A stretch of 53,756 bases of DNA from Marivirga sp. (GCF_024636815.1 NZ_JAGXGF010000101.1:1-53756), one strand, 5' to 3'. Counted from the first letter of the stretch, positions 15,266 to 24,877 are shown. Numbers and translations are program-made. Notes: generated by a model from the letters alone, not told the origin.

Positions 15266-15791
15266 TTAAAATGCTTTTTGATTTTTTTACCATTCTCAAA
15301 ATAGAGGGTTCTTTTGTAAGAGTATGTACATCTTTAATATTAATCCATTGAAAGTCCTTACTCTCTGAATTAATTTGAGTTCCCCCTTTATTCGAACAAA
15401 AATAAGCAAACCGAACGTCATAATGGTCATGTTGAGGTATTCCTTTCTTTTCTGGGATTAGATGAATATCAATATCAAATACTTGATCTGAAACTAAATC
15501 TAAATTTTCAAGTGCTGTTTCCTCATTTGCTTCTTTTCTAGCTACTTTTTCTAAATCAGTTTCTCCATCAGCATGCCCACCAGGTTGCAGCCATTTATCA
15601 AGCTTTTTATGGTGAAGTAGCAAAACCTCTTGAGTGTTAGGGTTCAATATCCAGGCAGATGCGGTGAAATGGGCCTCTAAATTCTCACGACTAAAAGCCA
15701 CTATGCTTTTTTCTTGGTAAAGCTGGAGCATTTGTTGTTTAAATATTTTTTCTTCCTCGGATTGTGGGCTGTATTGCCTTATTATATTCAT
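15255..15791 (-). CDS. NUDIX hydrolase
   Basis: 178-residue cytosolic hydrolase of nucleoside-diphosphate-linked compounds; the substrate is not predictable. The NUDIX box reads GGHADGETDLEKVARKEANE, a common variant with the catalytic EANEE retained, preceded by WLQP. The start at 15791 (MNIIRQYSP) is chosen because the longer frame to 15821 would begin inside the stem of a terminator belonging to the gene upstream. Its 3' end overlaps the oxidoreductase gene by 11 nt, so the two form a coupled pair. Confidence 0.87.
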   Translation of the reverse strand: MNIIRQYSPQSEEEKIFKQQMLQLYQEKSIVAFSRENLEAHFTASAWILNPNTQEVLLLHHKKLDKWLQPGGHADGETDLEKVARKEANEETALENLDLVSDQVFDIDIHLIPEKKGIPQHDHYDVRFAYFCSNKGGTQINSESKDFQWINIKDVHTLTKEPSILRMVKKSKSILNGI

Positions 15792-15808
15792 CTTGAATTT
15801 AATAGGAT

Positions 15809-15837
15809 AAAAAAAAGCCATCTGAAAAGACGGCTTT
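15809..15837 (-). terminator. Terminator of the lipocalin-like lipoprotein gene
   Basis: On the minus strand AAAGCCGTCT and AGATGGCTTT form a 10-bp stem with one G-T pair and a 4-nt loop, followed by eight T. It ends the transcript of the gene at 15864 and rules out a translation start for the NUDIX gene at 15821. Confidence 0.75.
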
Positions 15838-15863
15838 AGATTATAATTAATGTTACTTATTTG

Positions 15864-16313
15864 TTATTGTAATTCCAGATTTAATGTAATAGTTTGTTCA
15901 TCATCCGTTGCCTTTTGATAAGGGGATTGATAGTTTATTGATAAGTTACCGTTCTCTTTATTTATGCTAGCAATAGTTATAGTTCCACCAGGTGATAAAG
16001 TAACTTGATTAGTATTATTAGGATCTACAGAAAAAGAACCTTCGCCAGAAAAAACTCCTGCGTGATTTAAATTATTATCTTCAAACAATTGAAGATTGGT
16101 AACGGAGTAAGTTAAGTTACTACCATTGAAATTTATTGTCACTTCTCCTGCAGGGAAATCTGGATTAACACTTGCGCTTACAATAACCCATGTTGCACTT
16201 AGTTCATCAACTCTTTGTTGTTCCGGGCTCGGATCATTTTTTTTCTTACATGAACTGAATAAGACAACGAAAGATAATGCTAAAAAGCTTAAAAGTTTAA
16301 TGTTCCTTTTCAT
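15864..16313 (-). CDS. Lipocalin-like lipoprotein
   Basis: 149 residues: signal with lipobox VLFSSC (C22), a short charged linker (KKKNDPSPEQQ), then a small beta-rich domain that opens with LSATWVIVSASV and continues with alternating strands (VTINFNGSNLTYSV, GEGSFSVDP, TITIASINKENGNLSINYQ). This pattern fits the lipocalin-like/DUF5004 lipoproteins common in Bacteroidota. The ligand and role are unknown. It is monocistronic with its own terminator. Confidence 0.7.
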   Translation of the reverse strand: MKRNIKLLSFLALSFVVLFSSCKKKNDPSPEQQRVDELSATWVIVSASVNPDFPAGEVTINFNGSNLTYSVTNLQLFEDNNLNHAGVFSGEGSFSVDPNNTNQVTLSPGGTITIASINKENGNLSINYQSPYQKATDDEQTITLNLELQ

Positions 16314-16412
16314 AAGATAATATATTAGTTATTTGTATTCTAAAGTTTAAAAGTCTGAATTATTGTTCATAATCCAATAAATTATTTAATTTTTTTATTT
16401 AATTACTTACTA

Positions 16413-17030
16413 TTAAACAACTCCAATATTAATGATTTTTTTTGTAAAATCATTGTATTCAGTAGGGTCATTTGATGCAATAAGGGTTATTCTTTGGTCA
16501 TTTGTTCTTTTTAATAAACTTTTGTACCATTCAATTCCCTTGGAATCAAGATGGGAGGTCGGTTCATCTAAAAGTAAAACCTTTGCCTCATAGCTACAGC
16601 ATAGTATCAATTTCAATCTTTGCTGCATTCCGGATGAAAACTCTGCTATATATTTATTTAAACTATGATGTAAATTTGCGTTTTCTAATTCATCCATCAC
16701 ATCATTTTCCTTCAATGTATTCTTGAATTTTGAATGAAAATCCAAATGTTCTTTTAAAGTGAATTCTTCAATTAAATGAAGATATGGGGCCGTTATGCCT
16801 AATAAATGATGAATTTCTTCCTTTTCTACTGATTGATTATTTTCAATAAATTTTACTTTGCCTTTACTAGGTGCAATTACTCCTGCAATAATTTTAATAA
16901 GTGTTGACTTACCGCTTCCATTTTCACCTGTAATAGCATAGGTGTTATTTGTTTCAAAAGTGTGATTTAAATTATCAAACAGCTTATTTTTTGGATATTT
17001 TTTTGATAAGCCTTCAAGAATTAATTGCAT
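16413..17030 (-). CDS. Stand-alone ABC transporter ATPase
   Basis: 205-residue nucleotide-binding protein: Walker A GENGSGKST (35-43), signature FSSGMQQR (131-138), Walker B VLLLDEP (151-157) and a D-loop SHLD. The usual H-loop histidine is replaced by asparagine (N187 in IASND), which may be a family trait rather than damage. No permease gene is adjacent. It lies 68 bp downstream of lpxA on the same strand and may be the last gene of the lipid A operon, but the exported substrate is unknown. The closest general resemblance is to small CcmA-like ATPases. Confidence 0.85.
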   Translation of the reverse strand: MQLILEGLSKKYPKNKLFDNLNHTFETNNTYAITGENGSGKSTLIKIIAGVIAPSKGKVKFIENNQSVEKEEIHHLLGITAPYLHLIEEFTLKEHLDFHSKFKNTLKENDVMDELENANLHHSLNKYIAEFSSGMQQRLKLILCCSYEAKVLLLDEPTSHLDSKGIEWYKSLLKRTNDQRITLIASNDPTEYNDFTKKIINIGVV

Positions 17031-17098
17031 ATGATGCGGATTAGTATAAAGTAATACACTTTTAAATATTGCTATTCATTTAAAATTACTTTTAAACG

Positions 17099-17878
17099 TT
17101 AATTTCCATAGCCTTTCATAATACCTCTTTCTGATTTCCTTACGAATGCTGTTATATTATCTCTTTCCTCGCTACTTCTGATTAAGGTTTCTATATTTTC
17201 CAGCGCCTCTGCATTATTTTTACCACTGAGATAAAGGCTTCTATAGATTTCTTGAATATCATTTATTCTTTCATTGCTAAAGCCTCTTCTCCTCAAGCCT
17301 ACGGAATTAATTCCACAATAGGTGAGAGGCTCGCGAGCTGCCTTAACATAAGGCGGGACATCTTTTCTTACTAATGATCCACCAGAAATCATTACATGAC
17401 TTCCAATCTTTACAAATTGGTGGATGGCTGTAGCCCCCCCAATAATTGCCCAGTCGTCAATCGTAACATGACCGCCAACTTGAACAGAGTTAACTAAAAT
17501 GCAATTATCACCAATCATGCAATCATGTGCAATATGTACATATGCCATGATCAAGCATTTAGAACCAATTTTGGTAACCTTTCGGTCGTTAGTACCTCGA
17601 CTGATATTTACATATTCTCTTATTACTGTTTCGTCACCAATTTCTGTAATGGTGATTTCACCGCTGAATTTTAAATCTTGGGGAACCGCTGATATAGTGG
17701 CACCTGAATATATTTTACAGTTTTTGCCAATCCTTGCTCCTGAATTAATGGTAACATTTGGTCCTATCCAAGTACCGTCTCCAATTTCTACATCCTGATC
17801 AATATAGGTGAAAGGTTCGATTACGACATCCTTTCCTATTTTTGCATCAGGATGAATATAGTTTAATGACTTGTCCAT
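17099..17878 (-). CDS. lpxA: UDP-N-acetylglucosamine acyltransferase
   Basis: First committed acylation of lipid A synthesis in the cytosol: transfers a 3-hydroxyacyl chain from ACP to UDP-GlcNAc. 259 residues, the normal length. The N-terminal two thirds are left-handed beta-helix hexapeptide repeats (IGKDVVIEPFTYID, IGDGTWIGPNVTI). The catalytic His region is visible in MAYVHIAHDCMIGDN and the cap in IGGATAIHQFVKIG. The C-terminal helical part carries GLRRRGFSNERI. It lies 52 bp downstream of lpxC-fabZ, in the order lpxD-lpxC/fabZ-lpxA usual in Bacteroidota. Confidence 0.96.
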   Translation of the reverse strand: MDKSLNYIHPDAKIGKDVVIEPFTYIDQDVEIGDGTWIGPNVTINSGARIGKNCKIYSGATISAVPQDLKFSGEITITEIGDETVIREYVNISRGTNDRKVTKIGSKCLIMAYVHIAHDCMIGDNCILVNSVQVGGHVTIDDWAIIGGATAIHQFVKIGSHVMISGGSLVRKDVPPYVKAAREPLTYCGINSVGLRRRGFSNERINDIQEIYRSLYLSGKNNAEALENIETLIRSSEERDNITAFVRKSERGIMKGYGN

Positions 17879-17930
17879 GTAAATTATTATTTAAGCAATA
17901 AACGCTTATTTTATAACCTCCTATAAGGTT

Positions 17931-19325
17931 TTATTCTTCATCTTTTTTTACAATTCTTGCAGTAAGCGTTGCTTCACTGACAATACTATTTCCTACGTAT
18001 GCGTAACCTTGCATTTTGGCTATTCCTCTTTTTATTGGAGCTAAAAGCTCACATTTCAAGATGATTGTATCGCCAGGCTTCACCATTTTTCTGAATCTGC
18101 AATTATCAATACCGAGAAAATAAGTCCAATATTCTGAGGGCTCATCAACAGAACTTAAAACTAAAATTCCTCCTGTTTGAGCCATTGCTTCTATCTGCAA
18201 AACGCCCGGCATTACGGGGTTTCCAGGAAAATGACCCTGGAAAAAGTTTTCATTTATAGTAATGTTTTTTAGGCCTATTACGGTTTTGTGATCTTGATGG
18301 ATGATTTTATCTACTAACTGAAAAGGATATCTATGTCTTAACATAGCCGAAATACCATCTATATCCATCACAGGCTCAGCATTGGGGTCATACTTTGGTG
18401 CAGATTTCTCTGCTTTCTTAATATACTTCTTTATTTTTTGTGCAAAAGCTACATTGGTAGAGTGTCCTGGTCGTGCCGCCAAAATTTGCCCTTTGATAGG
18501 GCGTCCTACTAAAGCTAAATCGCCAACCACATCCAATAATTTATGGCGGGCAGGTTCATTTTTAAATCTTAACTCTATATTATCAAGTATTCCCTCTTCT
18601 TTTACTTCAACATTAGGTTTATTGAAAATTTTAGCGAGTTCTTTTAATTCCTCATCTGAAACCAATTTATCAACCACAACAATAGCATTGTTTAAATCAC
18701 CACCTTTTATTAAATTATTATTGTAAAGCTGCTGAAGTTCATGAAGAAAAACAAAAGTTCTACAGGTGGAAATTTCTTTTTTGAAATCGTCTAAATTGTT
18801 TAATGAAGCATGTTGACTCCCTAAAACCTTTGAGTTATAATCAATCATGACTGTTACTCTGTAGTCATCCACAGGTAGTAAAGCCATCTCCACATTTTTC
18901 TCTTCATCAGTGAGAAAAAGACTTTCAGAAACTTCAAAAAAGTTTCTAAGTGCATTTTGTTCTTCTAAATCAACAGATTCTAAGGCTTCATAAAAAAGCT
19001 TAGCACTTCCGTCCATGATTGGGGTTTCTGGCCCATCTACCTCTATTAAAATATTGTCAATTTGCAATCCTACTAAGGCTGATAAAACGTGTTCAACGGT
19101 TGATACTCTTGCATCACCTTTAGCGATTGTGGTACCTCTTGAAGTATCTACTACCAAATCAGCATCGGCCTCAATAATTGGTTTTTCAGGTAAATCTACT
19201 CTTTGAAATTTTATTCCACTATCGATTTCATCAGGCTTGAAGGTTAAAGTAACTTTATGACCAGTGTGTAGCCCTACACCTGAAACACTTATCGCTTTTT
19301 TAATAGTGTGCTGTTTATTATACAT
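17931..19325 (-). CDS. lpxC-fabZ: Bifunctional LpxC deacetylase / FabZ dehydratase
   Basis: 464-residue fusion. The N-terminal LpxC part (about 1-305) is the zinc UDP-3-O-acyl-GlcNAc deacetylase: VGLHTGHKVTL, the zinc-ligand region STVEHVLSAL, and the second ligand region ARHKLLDVVGDLAL with GHSTN. The C-terminal FabZ part (about 315-464) is a hotdog-fold 3-hydroxyacyl-ACP dehydratase: HRYPFQLVD, FQGHFPGNPVMPGVLQIE. The fusion is characteristic of Bacteroidota and joins lipid A synthesis with acyl-chain supply. It starts directly after the lpxD stop with no gap, indicating coupled translation. Confidence 0.96.
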   Translation of the reverse strand: MYNKQHTIKKAISVSGVGLHTGHKVTLTFKPDEIDSGIKFQRVDLPEKPIIEADADLVVDTSRGTTIAKGDARVSTVEHVLSALVGLQIDNILIEVDGPETPIMDGSAKLFYEALESVDLEEQNALRNFFEVSESLFLTDEEKNVEMALLPVDDYRVTVMIDYNSKVLGSQHASLNNLDDFKKEISTCRTFVFLHELQQLYNNNLIKGGDLNNAIVVVDKLVSDEELKELAKIFNKPNVEVKEEGILDNIELRFKNEPARHKLLDVVGDLALVGRPIKGQILAARPGHSTNVAFAQKIKKYIKKAEKSAPKYDPNAEPVMDIDGISAMLRHRYPFQLVDKIIHQDHKTVIGLKNITINENFFQGHFPGNPVMPGVLQIEAMAQTGGILVLSSVDEPSEYWTYFLGIDNCRFRKMVKPGDTIILKCELLAPIKRGIAKMQGYAYVGNSIVSEATLTARIVKKDEE

Positions 19326-20375
19326 TTAGTTCTTTTTTTCAGTCGGCAAATTTAAAACTATTTTTTCCAATTGCTGAACTTGTTGGTGTAATTCCGGTAA
19401 TCTTTTGAATAGTGTACTTGCTTTCAGGTATTGCTTGTGTTCAAAACCTACCATTCCCGAAAGAATTGTATTCTTTTGTTTCACTGTTTTTGATACACCA
19501 GATTTAGCGCTTACTGTAGTGTGGTCTGCAATTTCAATATGTCCTACTATTCCAACCTGACCTGCAATAACGCAATTTTTACCTACCTTAGTGCTGCCAG
19601 AGATTCCAGTTTGTGATGCTATCACTGTGTTTTCTCCAATTTCAACATTATGAGCTATTTGAACTAAGTTATCAATTTTAGCACCTTTACGAATAATTGT
19701 GGAACCTAAAGTTGCACAATCAATAGTTGTATTGGCACCAATGCTAACGTTGTCCTCCAAAATCACATTTCCTAATTGTGGAATTGTTTTATAAGTCCCA
19801 TCTGCTTGGGGAGCAAAACCAAATCCATCACTTCCTATTATAGTGCCCGCTTGAATATTGCAGTTTTTTCCAACTTTACAATCGGCATAAATTTTTACGC
19901 CCTGAAAAATGATAGTATTGTCACCAATTTCAACATTATCTCCTATATGAGCCTGAGGATATATTTTCACATTATTCCCGATTTTCACATTATTCCCAAT
20001 ATATGAAAAAGCTCCTCTGTAAATATTATCTCCAACAGAGCTTCCTTCTCCTATGTAAACTGGATTTTCCACACCAGACTTAGCATAAGACAAAATCTTA
20101 TTATATTCTTCTAATAATTGAGTGAAAGCAGAATAAGGATCATCAACTTTGATTAAAGCTGGTTTGATGCTTTTTTTGGGAGCGAAATTACTCTTTACTA
20201 TAATGGCGGCCGCATCAGATTGGTAGATATAGTTTTCATATTTATCATTCGATAAAAAGCTGATAGTTTTTGGTTTACCATCTTCTATTTTTCCAAGATT
20301 GTCGACTATTCTTTCTCCATCTCCTTCAACATGCCCTCCAATCATTCCGGCTATTTGATTCACACTAAACTCCAT
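19326..20375 (-). CDS. lpxD: UDP-3-O-acylglucosamine N-acyltransferase
   Basis: Adds the N-linked hydroxyacyl chain after LpxC. 349 residues: an N-terminal uridine-binding domain (about 1-100, with [13 protein letters not shown]), a left-handed beta-helix (about 110-300, many [14 protein letters not shown]-like repeats), the catalytic His segment [16 protein letters not shown], and a C-terminal helix ([19 protein letters not shown]). The start overlaps the HD hydrolase gene by 11 nt and the stop abuts lpxC-fabZ, so the four genes appear to be one transcript. Confidence 0.96.
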   Translation of the reverse strand: MEFSVNQIAGMIGGHVEGDGERIVDNLGKIEDGKPKTISFLSNDKYENYIYQSDAAAIIVKSNFAPKKSIKPALIKVDDPYSAFTQLLEEYNKILSYAKSGVENPVYIGEGSSVGDNIYRGAFSYIGNNVKIGNNVKIYPQAHIGDNVEIGDNTIIFQGVKIYADCKVGKNCNIQAGTIIGSDGFGFAPQADGTYKTIPQLGNVILEDNVSIGANTTIDCATLGSTIIRKGAKIDNLVQIAHNVEIGENTVIASQTGISGSTKVGKNCVIAGQVGIVGHIEIADHTTVSAKSGVSKTVKQKNTILSGMVGFEHKQYLKASTLFKRLPELHQQVQQLEKIVLNLPTEKKN

Positions 20376-21621
20376 ATAAAATAATTATGGTTGCTATAAT
20401 TGACAAAGATACGTTTTTAGGTAGGCATAGGTAATATTTTTTAACTATTTTACTCATTGCTTTGATGTTTGGTAAATCCGCTGCTTGAGTAACATCCATT
20501 AAATGCCCCTTTTTAGTAATTATTTTTATACTTTTTCCACCTAAGACATAAGCAGAGTTGGTTACTTCCCCATGTGAAATAAAAAAGGCTGCTTCTTTAT
20601 TTAATAAATTAAATTCTTGTGCGATTTTTCCTTTTAAGGTATTTATATCAGCTTTTTTAAGTGGTTCGTTACCTAATTTTATTTTAAATAAATCTCTTTG
20701 TAGAATTCTCTGACTTAAATTTTTAAGCACTTTGTCTTTATTGTTTTCCCATACTTTGATGGCATGCCATATATCAGAGTCATCTAATTTTGAGAATTGA
20801 TGAACGATTTCCGGATTTTCTTGAAATTCTTCCAAAGTGAAATCATTTTCCAGAAAATATTTTAAAGCAGGTGAGATATTATCCAAACTATGCACCTCTT
20901 TTGCTCTACTCATCAAATGAACCAACATTCTTTCTGCACTTAAAGCTGTTTTGTGTAAGTAAACTTGCCAATACATCAATCTTCGTGCATTAAGAAAATT
21001 TTCAATACTGTAAATGGCTTTTTCTTCTACTACAATTTCATCCTCTATCACATCCAAATGGCTGATGATTCTATCCACACTTATATTTCCTTCTGAAACG
21101 CCAGTATAATAGGAATCTCTGTTGAGGTAATCCAACCTATCTACATCCAACTGACTTGAAATTAGGTGATGGAAGAATTTTCTTTTATAGGAATTTTTGA
21201 ACATTGCAATAGCAGTATCCAATTGACCCGAAAATTCCTTATTGAGCATTTTCATAAATTGCAGTGAAATATTTTCATGCGTAATTCCCTTTATTAAACT
21301 ATATTCCAAGGCATGAGAAAAAGGACCGTGACCAATGTCATGTAGTAAAATAGCGATTTGAGCCGATTCATATTCTACATCATTAATATGGATTCCTTTT
21401 TCTTTTAAATGATCTAAAGCTTCGCCCATTAAATGGGTTGCGCCCAATGCATGATGAAAGCGAGTATGGGTGGCACCAGGATAAACCAGTTCGCTCAAAC
21501 CCAATTGCCTAATCCTGCGTAAGCGTTGGAAATAAGAATGATTGAAAATACTAAAAAGTAATTCACTTTTTATTGTAATGAATCCGTAAATAGGATCGTT
21601 TACCTTTTTTAACTTCTTCAA
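20365..21621 (-). CDS. HD-domain phosphohydrolase
   Basis: 418 residues, cytosolic. Metal-dependent HD domain with [14 protein letters not shown] (about 56-69) and the HD pair H94-D95 in [12 protein letters not shown]; later [19 protein letters not shown] is typical of dGTPase-like/YdfH-type HD proteins. Its substrate may be a (deoxy)nucleotide but cannot be decided. It begins with TTG ([17 protein letters not shown]); an in-frame TAG lies a few codons upstream and no ATG is available. It heads the lpxD-lpxC/fabZ-lpxA operon and is divergent from porX with only 32 bp between the starts. Confidence 0.88.
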   Translation of the reverse strand: MKKLKKVNDPIYGFITIKSELLFSIFNHSYFQRLRRIRQLGLSELVYPGATHTRFHHALGATHLMGEALDHLKEKGIHINDVEYESAQIAILLHDIGHGPFSHALEYSLIKGITHENISLQFMKMLNKEFSGQLDTAIAMFKNSYKRKFFHHLISSQLDVDRLDYLNRDSYYTGVSEGNISVDRIISHLDVIEDEIVVEEKAIYSIENFLNARRLMYWQVYLHKTALSAERMLVHLMSRAKEVHSLDNISPALKYFLENDFTLEEFQENPEIVHQFSKLDDSDIWHAIKVWENNKDKVLKNLSQRILQRDLFKIKLGNEPLKKADINTLKGKIAQEFNLLNKEAAFFISHGEVTNSAYVLGGKSIKIITKKGHLMDVTQAADLPNIKAMSKIVKKYYLCLPKNVSLSIIATIIILYGV

Positions 21622-21641
21622 TTCTAATAAATTTAAAGGCT

Positions 21642-21649
21642 CAAATATA
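21642..21649 (-). promoter_or_regulatory. -7 box of the HD-lpx operon
   Basis: The minus strand reads TATATTTG, a perfect TAnnTTTG box, giving a short leader before the TTG start at 21621. TTTG on the minus strand at 21666-21669 is 16 nt further upstream, a little close for a -33 element and inside the porX coding sequence. Confidence 0.55.
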
Positions 21650-21653
21650 TACT

Positions 21654-23216
21654 ATGCAAAATTATCAAATCTTATGGGCAGATGACGAAATAGATCTGCT
21701 AAAACCTCACATTATTTTTTTAGAGAACAAAGGTTATCAAATTACTCCGGTAAATAACGGTTCGGAAGCTGTAGATTTATGTAAAGAGCAAAAATTCGAT
21801 ATTGTTTTCCTAGATGAAAATATGCCAGGCATGACTGGTTTGGAAACATTGAGCCTGATTAAAAGTAATAATCCAAATCTTCCTGTAGTGATGATTACTA
21901 AAAGTGAGGAAGAATATATTATGGAGGAAGCAATAGGATCTAAAATCGCAGATTACCTTATTAAACCTCTTAATCCTAATCAAATTCTACTTTCAGTCAA
22001 AAAGATTTTAGATAATCAGCGCCTGGTGTCCGAGAAAACCAACCAAAGTTATCAGCAAGATTTTCGTAATATCAGCATGGCTTTTGGAGATGTAATGGAT
22101 CATGCCGAATGGGCTGAGATGTATAAGAAGCTAGTATTTTGGGATTTGGAAATAGATCAAACGGATGATCAAAGCATGTCAGAAGTGCTTTCTATGCAAC
22201 ATGTAGAGGCTAATACCAATTTCGCAAAATTTATAGATGATAATTATGAAGATTGGCTGAATGAATACCAAGATGAGGCGCCATTATTGAGTCATAAATT
22301 AATGGAGGAAAAGGTTTTTCCTAAGATGGGAGAGGAGCCTGTTTTTTTTATAGTGATTGATAATTTACGGTTTGATCAATGGAAGTTGTTAGAGCCTGAA
22401 ATTCTTAAATACTTCAATATAGAAGAAGAGGAAAATTATTATTCTATTTTACCCACCACTACTGCTTATGCTCGAAATTCAATATTTTCTGGTCTTTTAC
22501 CAGATGAAATGGCTAAAAAACATCCTGACCTTTGGGTGACAGAAGACGATGACGAAGGCAAAAATAATTTCGAGGATAAATTTATTGAAAGGCAGCTGAA
22601 AAGAAAAAATATATCAGGCAAATTCACTTACAATAAAATTGTAAATGTGAATCAAGGAAAACAAGTGTTAGACCATGTTTCTGCCATGATGGACCATGAT
22701 TTAAATGTGTTGGTTTATAATTTTGTGGACATGCTTTCCCATGCAAGAACAGATATGAAAATGATCCGAGAATTGGCGGCCGATGAATCTGCTTATCGTT
22801 CACTGACTAAAAGCTGGTTTTTACATTCTCCTCTTCTTGAATTATTGAAGCGGGTTTCTACAAAGAAAGCTAAGGTTGTGATTACTACCGATCATGGAAC
22901 CATCAGAGTAAAGAAGCCATTCAAAATTGTAGGTGATAGAAATGTAAATAGCAATTTAAGATATAAGCAAGGAAAAAATTTAGGCTATAAAAAGAATAAT
23001 GATGTTTTGGAAGTTCCCAAGCCTGAAAGGTTTCATTTACCAACCTTAAATGTGAGTACATCCTATGTTTTCACCAAGGGGGAAAGTTTTTTTGCCTATC
23101 CTAATAACTATAATTATTACGTAAATTACTTTAAAGATACCTTTCAGCATGGAGGAGTTTCAATGGAAGAAATGATAATTCCCATTATTTCATTAACTTC
23201 GAAAGATGGAAAGTGA
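21654..23216 (+). CDS. porX: PorX-type response regulator with PglZ domain
   Basis: 520-residue cytosolic regulator of the type IX secretion system in Bacteroidota, usually partnered by the sensor PorY. The receiver domain (about 1-120) has D10-D11, phospho-acceptor D54 (VFLDENMPG) and K104 (IKPL). A helical linker leads to a PglZ, alkaline-phosphatase-like domain (about 225-515). Its metal and nucleophile positions are intact: D236 (VIDNLRFD), T268-T270 (LPTTTAYARN), D359 and H363 (FVDMLSHAR), D413-H414 (TTDHGT), and QHGGVSMEE near the end. Studied PorX proteins dimerise on phosphorylation and hydrolyse oligonucleotides. It overlaps tsaE by 11 nt, and tsaE overlaps ald. Confidence 0.94.
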   Translation: MQNYQILWADDEIDLLKPHIIFLENKGYQITPVNNGSEAVDLCKEQKFDIVFLDENMPGMTGLETLSLIKSNNPNLPVVMITKSEEEYIMEEAIGSKIADYLIKPLNPNQILLSVKKILDNQRLVSEKTNQSYQQDFRNISMAFGDVMDHAEWAEMYKKLVFWDLEIDQTDDQSMSEVLSMQHVEANTNFAKFIDDNYEDWLNEYQDEAPLLSHKLMEEKVFPKMGEEPVFFIVIDNLRFDQWKLLEPEILKYFNIEEEENYYSILPTTTAYARNSIFSGLLPDEMAKKHPDLWVTEDDDEGKNNFEDKFIERQLKRKNISGKFTYNKIVNVNQGKQVLDHVSAMMDHDLNVLVYNFVDMLSHARTDMKMIRELAADESAYRSLTKSWFLHSPLLELLKRVSTKKAKVVITTDHGTIRVKKPFKIVGDRNVNSNLRYKQGKNLGYKKNNDVLEVPKPERFHLPTLNVSTSYVFTKGESFFAYPNNYNYYVNYFKDTFQHGGVSMEEMIIPIISLTSKDGK

Positions 23217-23655
23217 AATCTCTGAAAATATATCATTTTCGGACGTAGATTTAGATGATTTGCCTCAGACAGTAGCTAAAATTTATGATTTTGCAAAAAA
23301 TAATAATATTTGGTTGTTTAAAGCTGAAATGGGCGGGGGAAAAACTACTTTTATTAGTCATTTATGTGATTATTTAGAGGTAGAAGATCATGTGAGTAGT
23401 CCTACTTTTGGATTGGTGAATGAATATATGTCGGCCAAAGCAGGTGAAATCTTTCATTTTGATTTCTACAGAATAAAAGATGAACAAGAAGCATTTGAGA
23501 TAGGCGTGGAAGATTATTTTTACGTAGGGAAGTTGTGTTTGATTGAGTGGCCTGAAATGATTCCTTCTTTTATTCCGGATCAATTTATATTAATTGAGAT
23601 TAATCTTTCTAAGGAACAAACCAAAAGGAATTTTAAAATAAGTAAGCATGGCTAA
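23206..23655 (+). CDS. tsaE: tRNA t6A synthesis ATPase TsaE
   Basis: 149-residue P-loop ATPase that supports the TsaD-TsaB complex in t6A tRNA modification. Walker A is EMGGGKTT (41-48; usually LGAGKTT), followed by VSSPTFGLVNEY, FHFDFYRI and the IEWPE motif, all typical. Length is normal. It overlaps porX upstream (11 nt) and ald downstream (8 nt), so all three are translated in a chain. tsaC, acting earlier in the same pathway, is at 12058. Confidence 0.95.
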   Translation: MESEISENISFSDVDLDDLPQTVAKIYDFAKNNNIWLFKAEMGGGKTTFISHLCDYLEVEDHVSSPTFGLVNEYMSAKAGEIFHFDFYRIKDEQEAFEIGVEDYFYVGKLCLIEWPEMIPSFIPDQFILIEINLSKEQTKRNFKISKHG

Positions 23656-24877
23656 GGAGATTTCAAGAAAAGGCTTTGACGTTCTAGCAAGAAAAAGTGC
23701 CCTCTATCCACAAGAAGAGTTGTTGGCCGTAGAACGTGGTAAAAATGCCATGCAAATAGGAATCCCTAATGAAATTTCTTTACAAGAAAAAAGAGTTCCA
23801 CTTACACCTGGAGCAGTAGCTTTATTATCCAATAATGGCCATGAAGTGATAGTGGAAAGTGGAATGGGACTGAGCAGTAATTTCACTGATAATGAATATA
23901 GTGATGCGGGAGCCAAAATAGTTTATTCTGCAAAAGAAGCTTTTGAAGCTCAGTTGGTTGTAAAAATAGAACCACCTGTGAAGGAAGAGATCGAAATGTT
24001 CAAGCCGGGTAGTTTTTTGATTTCTGCACTTCAAGTTGGGCAGTTGAATAAAGAATATTTTCAGTTGATCAATGAAAAAAGAATTACTGCCATTGGTATT
24101 GAATTGATAGAAGATAAAGTGGGCGGAATGCCCATGGTCAGGGCAATGAGTGAAATTGCTGGTATTTCTGCAATTCAAATTGCCACGGAGTTATTGAGTA
24201 ATTTAAATGATGGTAAAGGCATTATATTGGGTGGTATAACAGGAGTTAGACCCACTAAAGTAGTGATTTTAGGAGCTGGAACTGTAGGTGAATATGCAGC
24301 TCGTGCGGCATTAGGATTAGGGGCGAATATTGAAATTTATGATAATCATTTATATAAACTAAGAAGAATTAAACATGCTATAGGTCAGCCAATCCATACT
24401 AGTTCAATGGACACTGTTATGTTGAGCGATTCTTTGACCGAAGCTGATGTTTTAATTTGTGCTATTAGAGCTGAAAAAGGTAGGAGTGGATGTATAGTTA
24501 GTGAAGAAATGGTGATGAATATGCGTAAAAACGCAGTAATTATTGATGTCAGTATTGATCAAGGTGGTTGTGTTGAAACTTCCGAGGTTACCTCTCATGA
24601 TAATCCTACTTTTAAAAAATATGATGTAATACACTATTGCGTCCCTAATATAGCATCAAGAGTATCTAGAACAGCAAGTAATGCTGTTAGTAATATTTTA
24701 ACACCTATGTTGTTACAAGCTGGGGATGTAGGCGGAATCGAAGAAATGATATTTACCCATTCATGGTTTATGAAAGGAGTATATACCTATAAGGGAAGTT
24801 TAACGAATATGCATATTGCCAAAAAATTTGATTTAAAATATAAAGAGTTGAGTTTATTGATGGCGGCTAGATTTTAA
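23648..24877 (+). CDS. ald: Alanine dehydrogenase
   Basis: NAD-dependent enzyme converting alanine to pyruvate and ammonia, and the reverse. 409 residues including an N-terminal extension of about 35 residues (MAKEISRKGFDVLARKSAL) seen in Bacteroidota forms. The substrate domain begins with IGIPNEISLQEKRVPLTP, then KIEPP; the Rossmann domain has GGITGVRPTKVVILGAGTVG with the acidic acceptor in IEIYDNH. Later motifs include IIDVSIDQGGC and HYCVPN. It ends in a 4-bp stop-to-stop overlap with the convergent SpoIIE-type gene. Confidence 0.94.
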   Translation: MAKEISRKGFDVLARKSALYPQEELLAVERGKNAMQIGIPNEISLQEKRVPLTPGAVALLSNNGHEVIVESGMGLSSNFTDNEYSDAGAKIVYSAKEAFEAQLVVKIEPPVKEEIEMFKPGSFLISALQVGQLNKEYFQLINEKRITAIGIELIEDKVGGMPMVRAMSEIAGISAIQIATELLSNLNDGKGIILGGITGVRPTKVVILGAGTVGEYAARAALGLGANIEIYDNHLYKLRRIKHAIGQPIHTSSMDTVMLSDSLTEADVLICAIRAEKGRSGCIVSEEMVMNMRKNAVIIDVSIDQGGCVETSEVTSHDNPTFKKYDVIHYCVPNIASRVSRTASNAVSNILTPMLLQAGDVGGIEEMIFTHSWFMKGVYTYKGSLTNMHIAKKFDLKYKELSLLMAARF

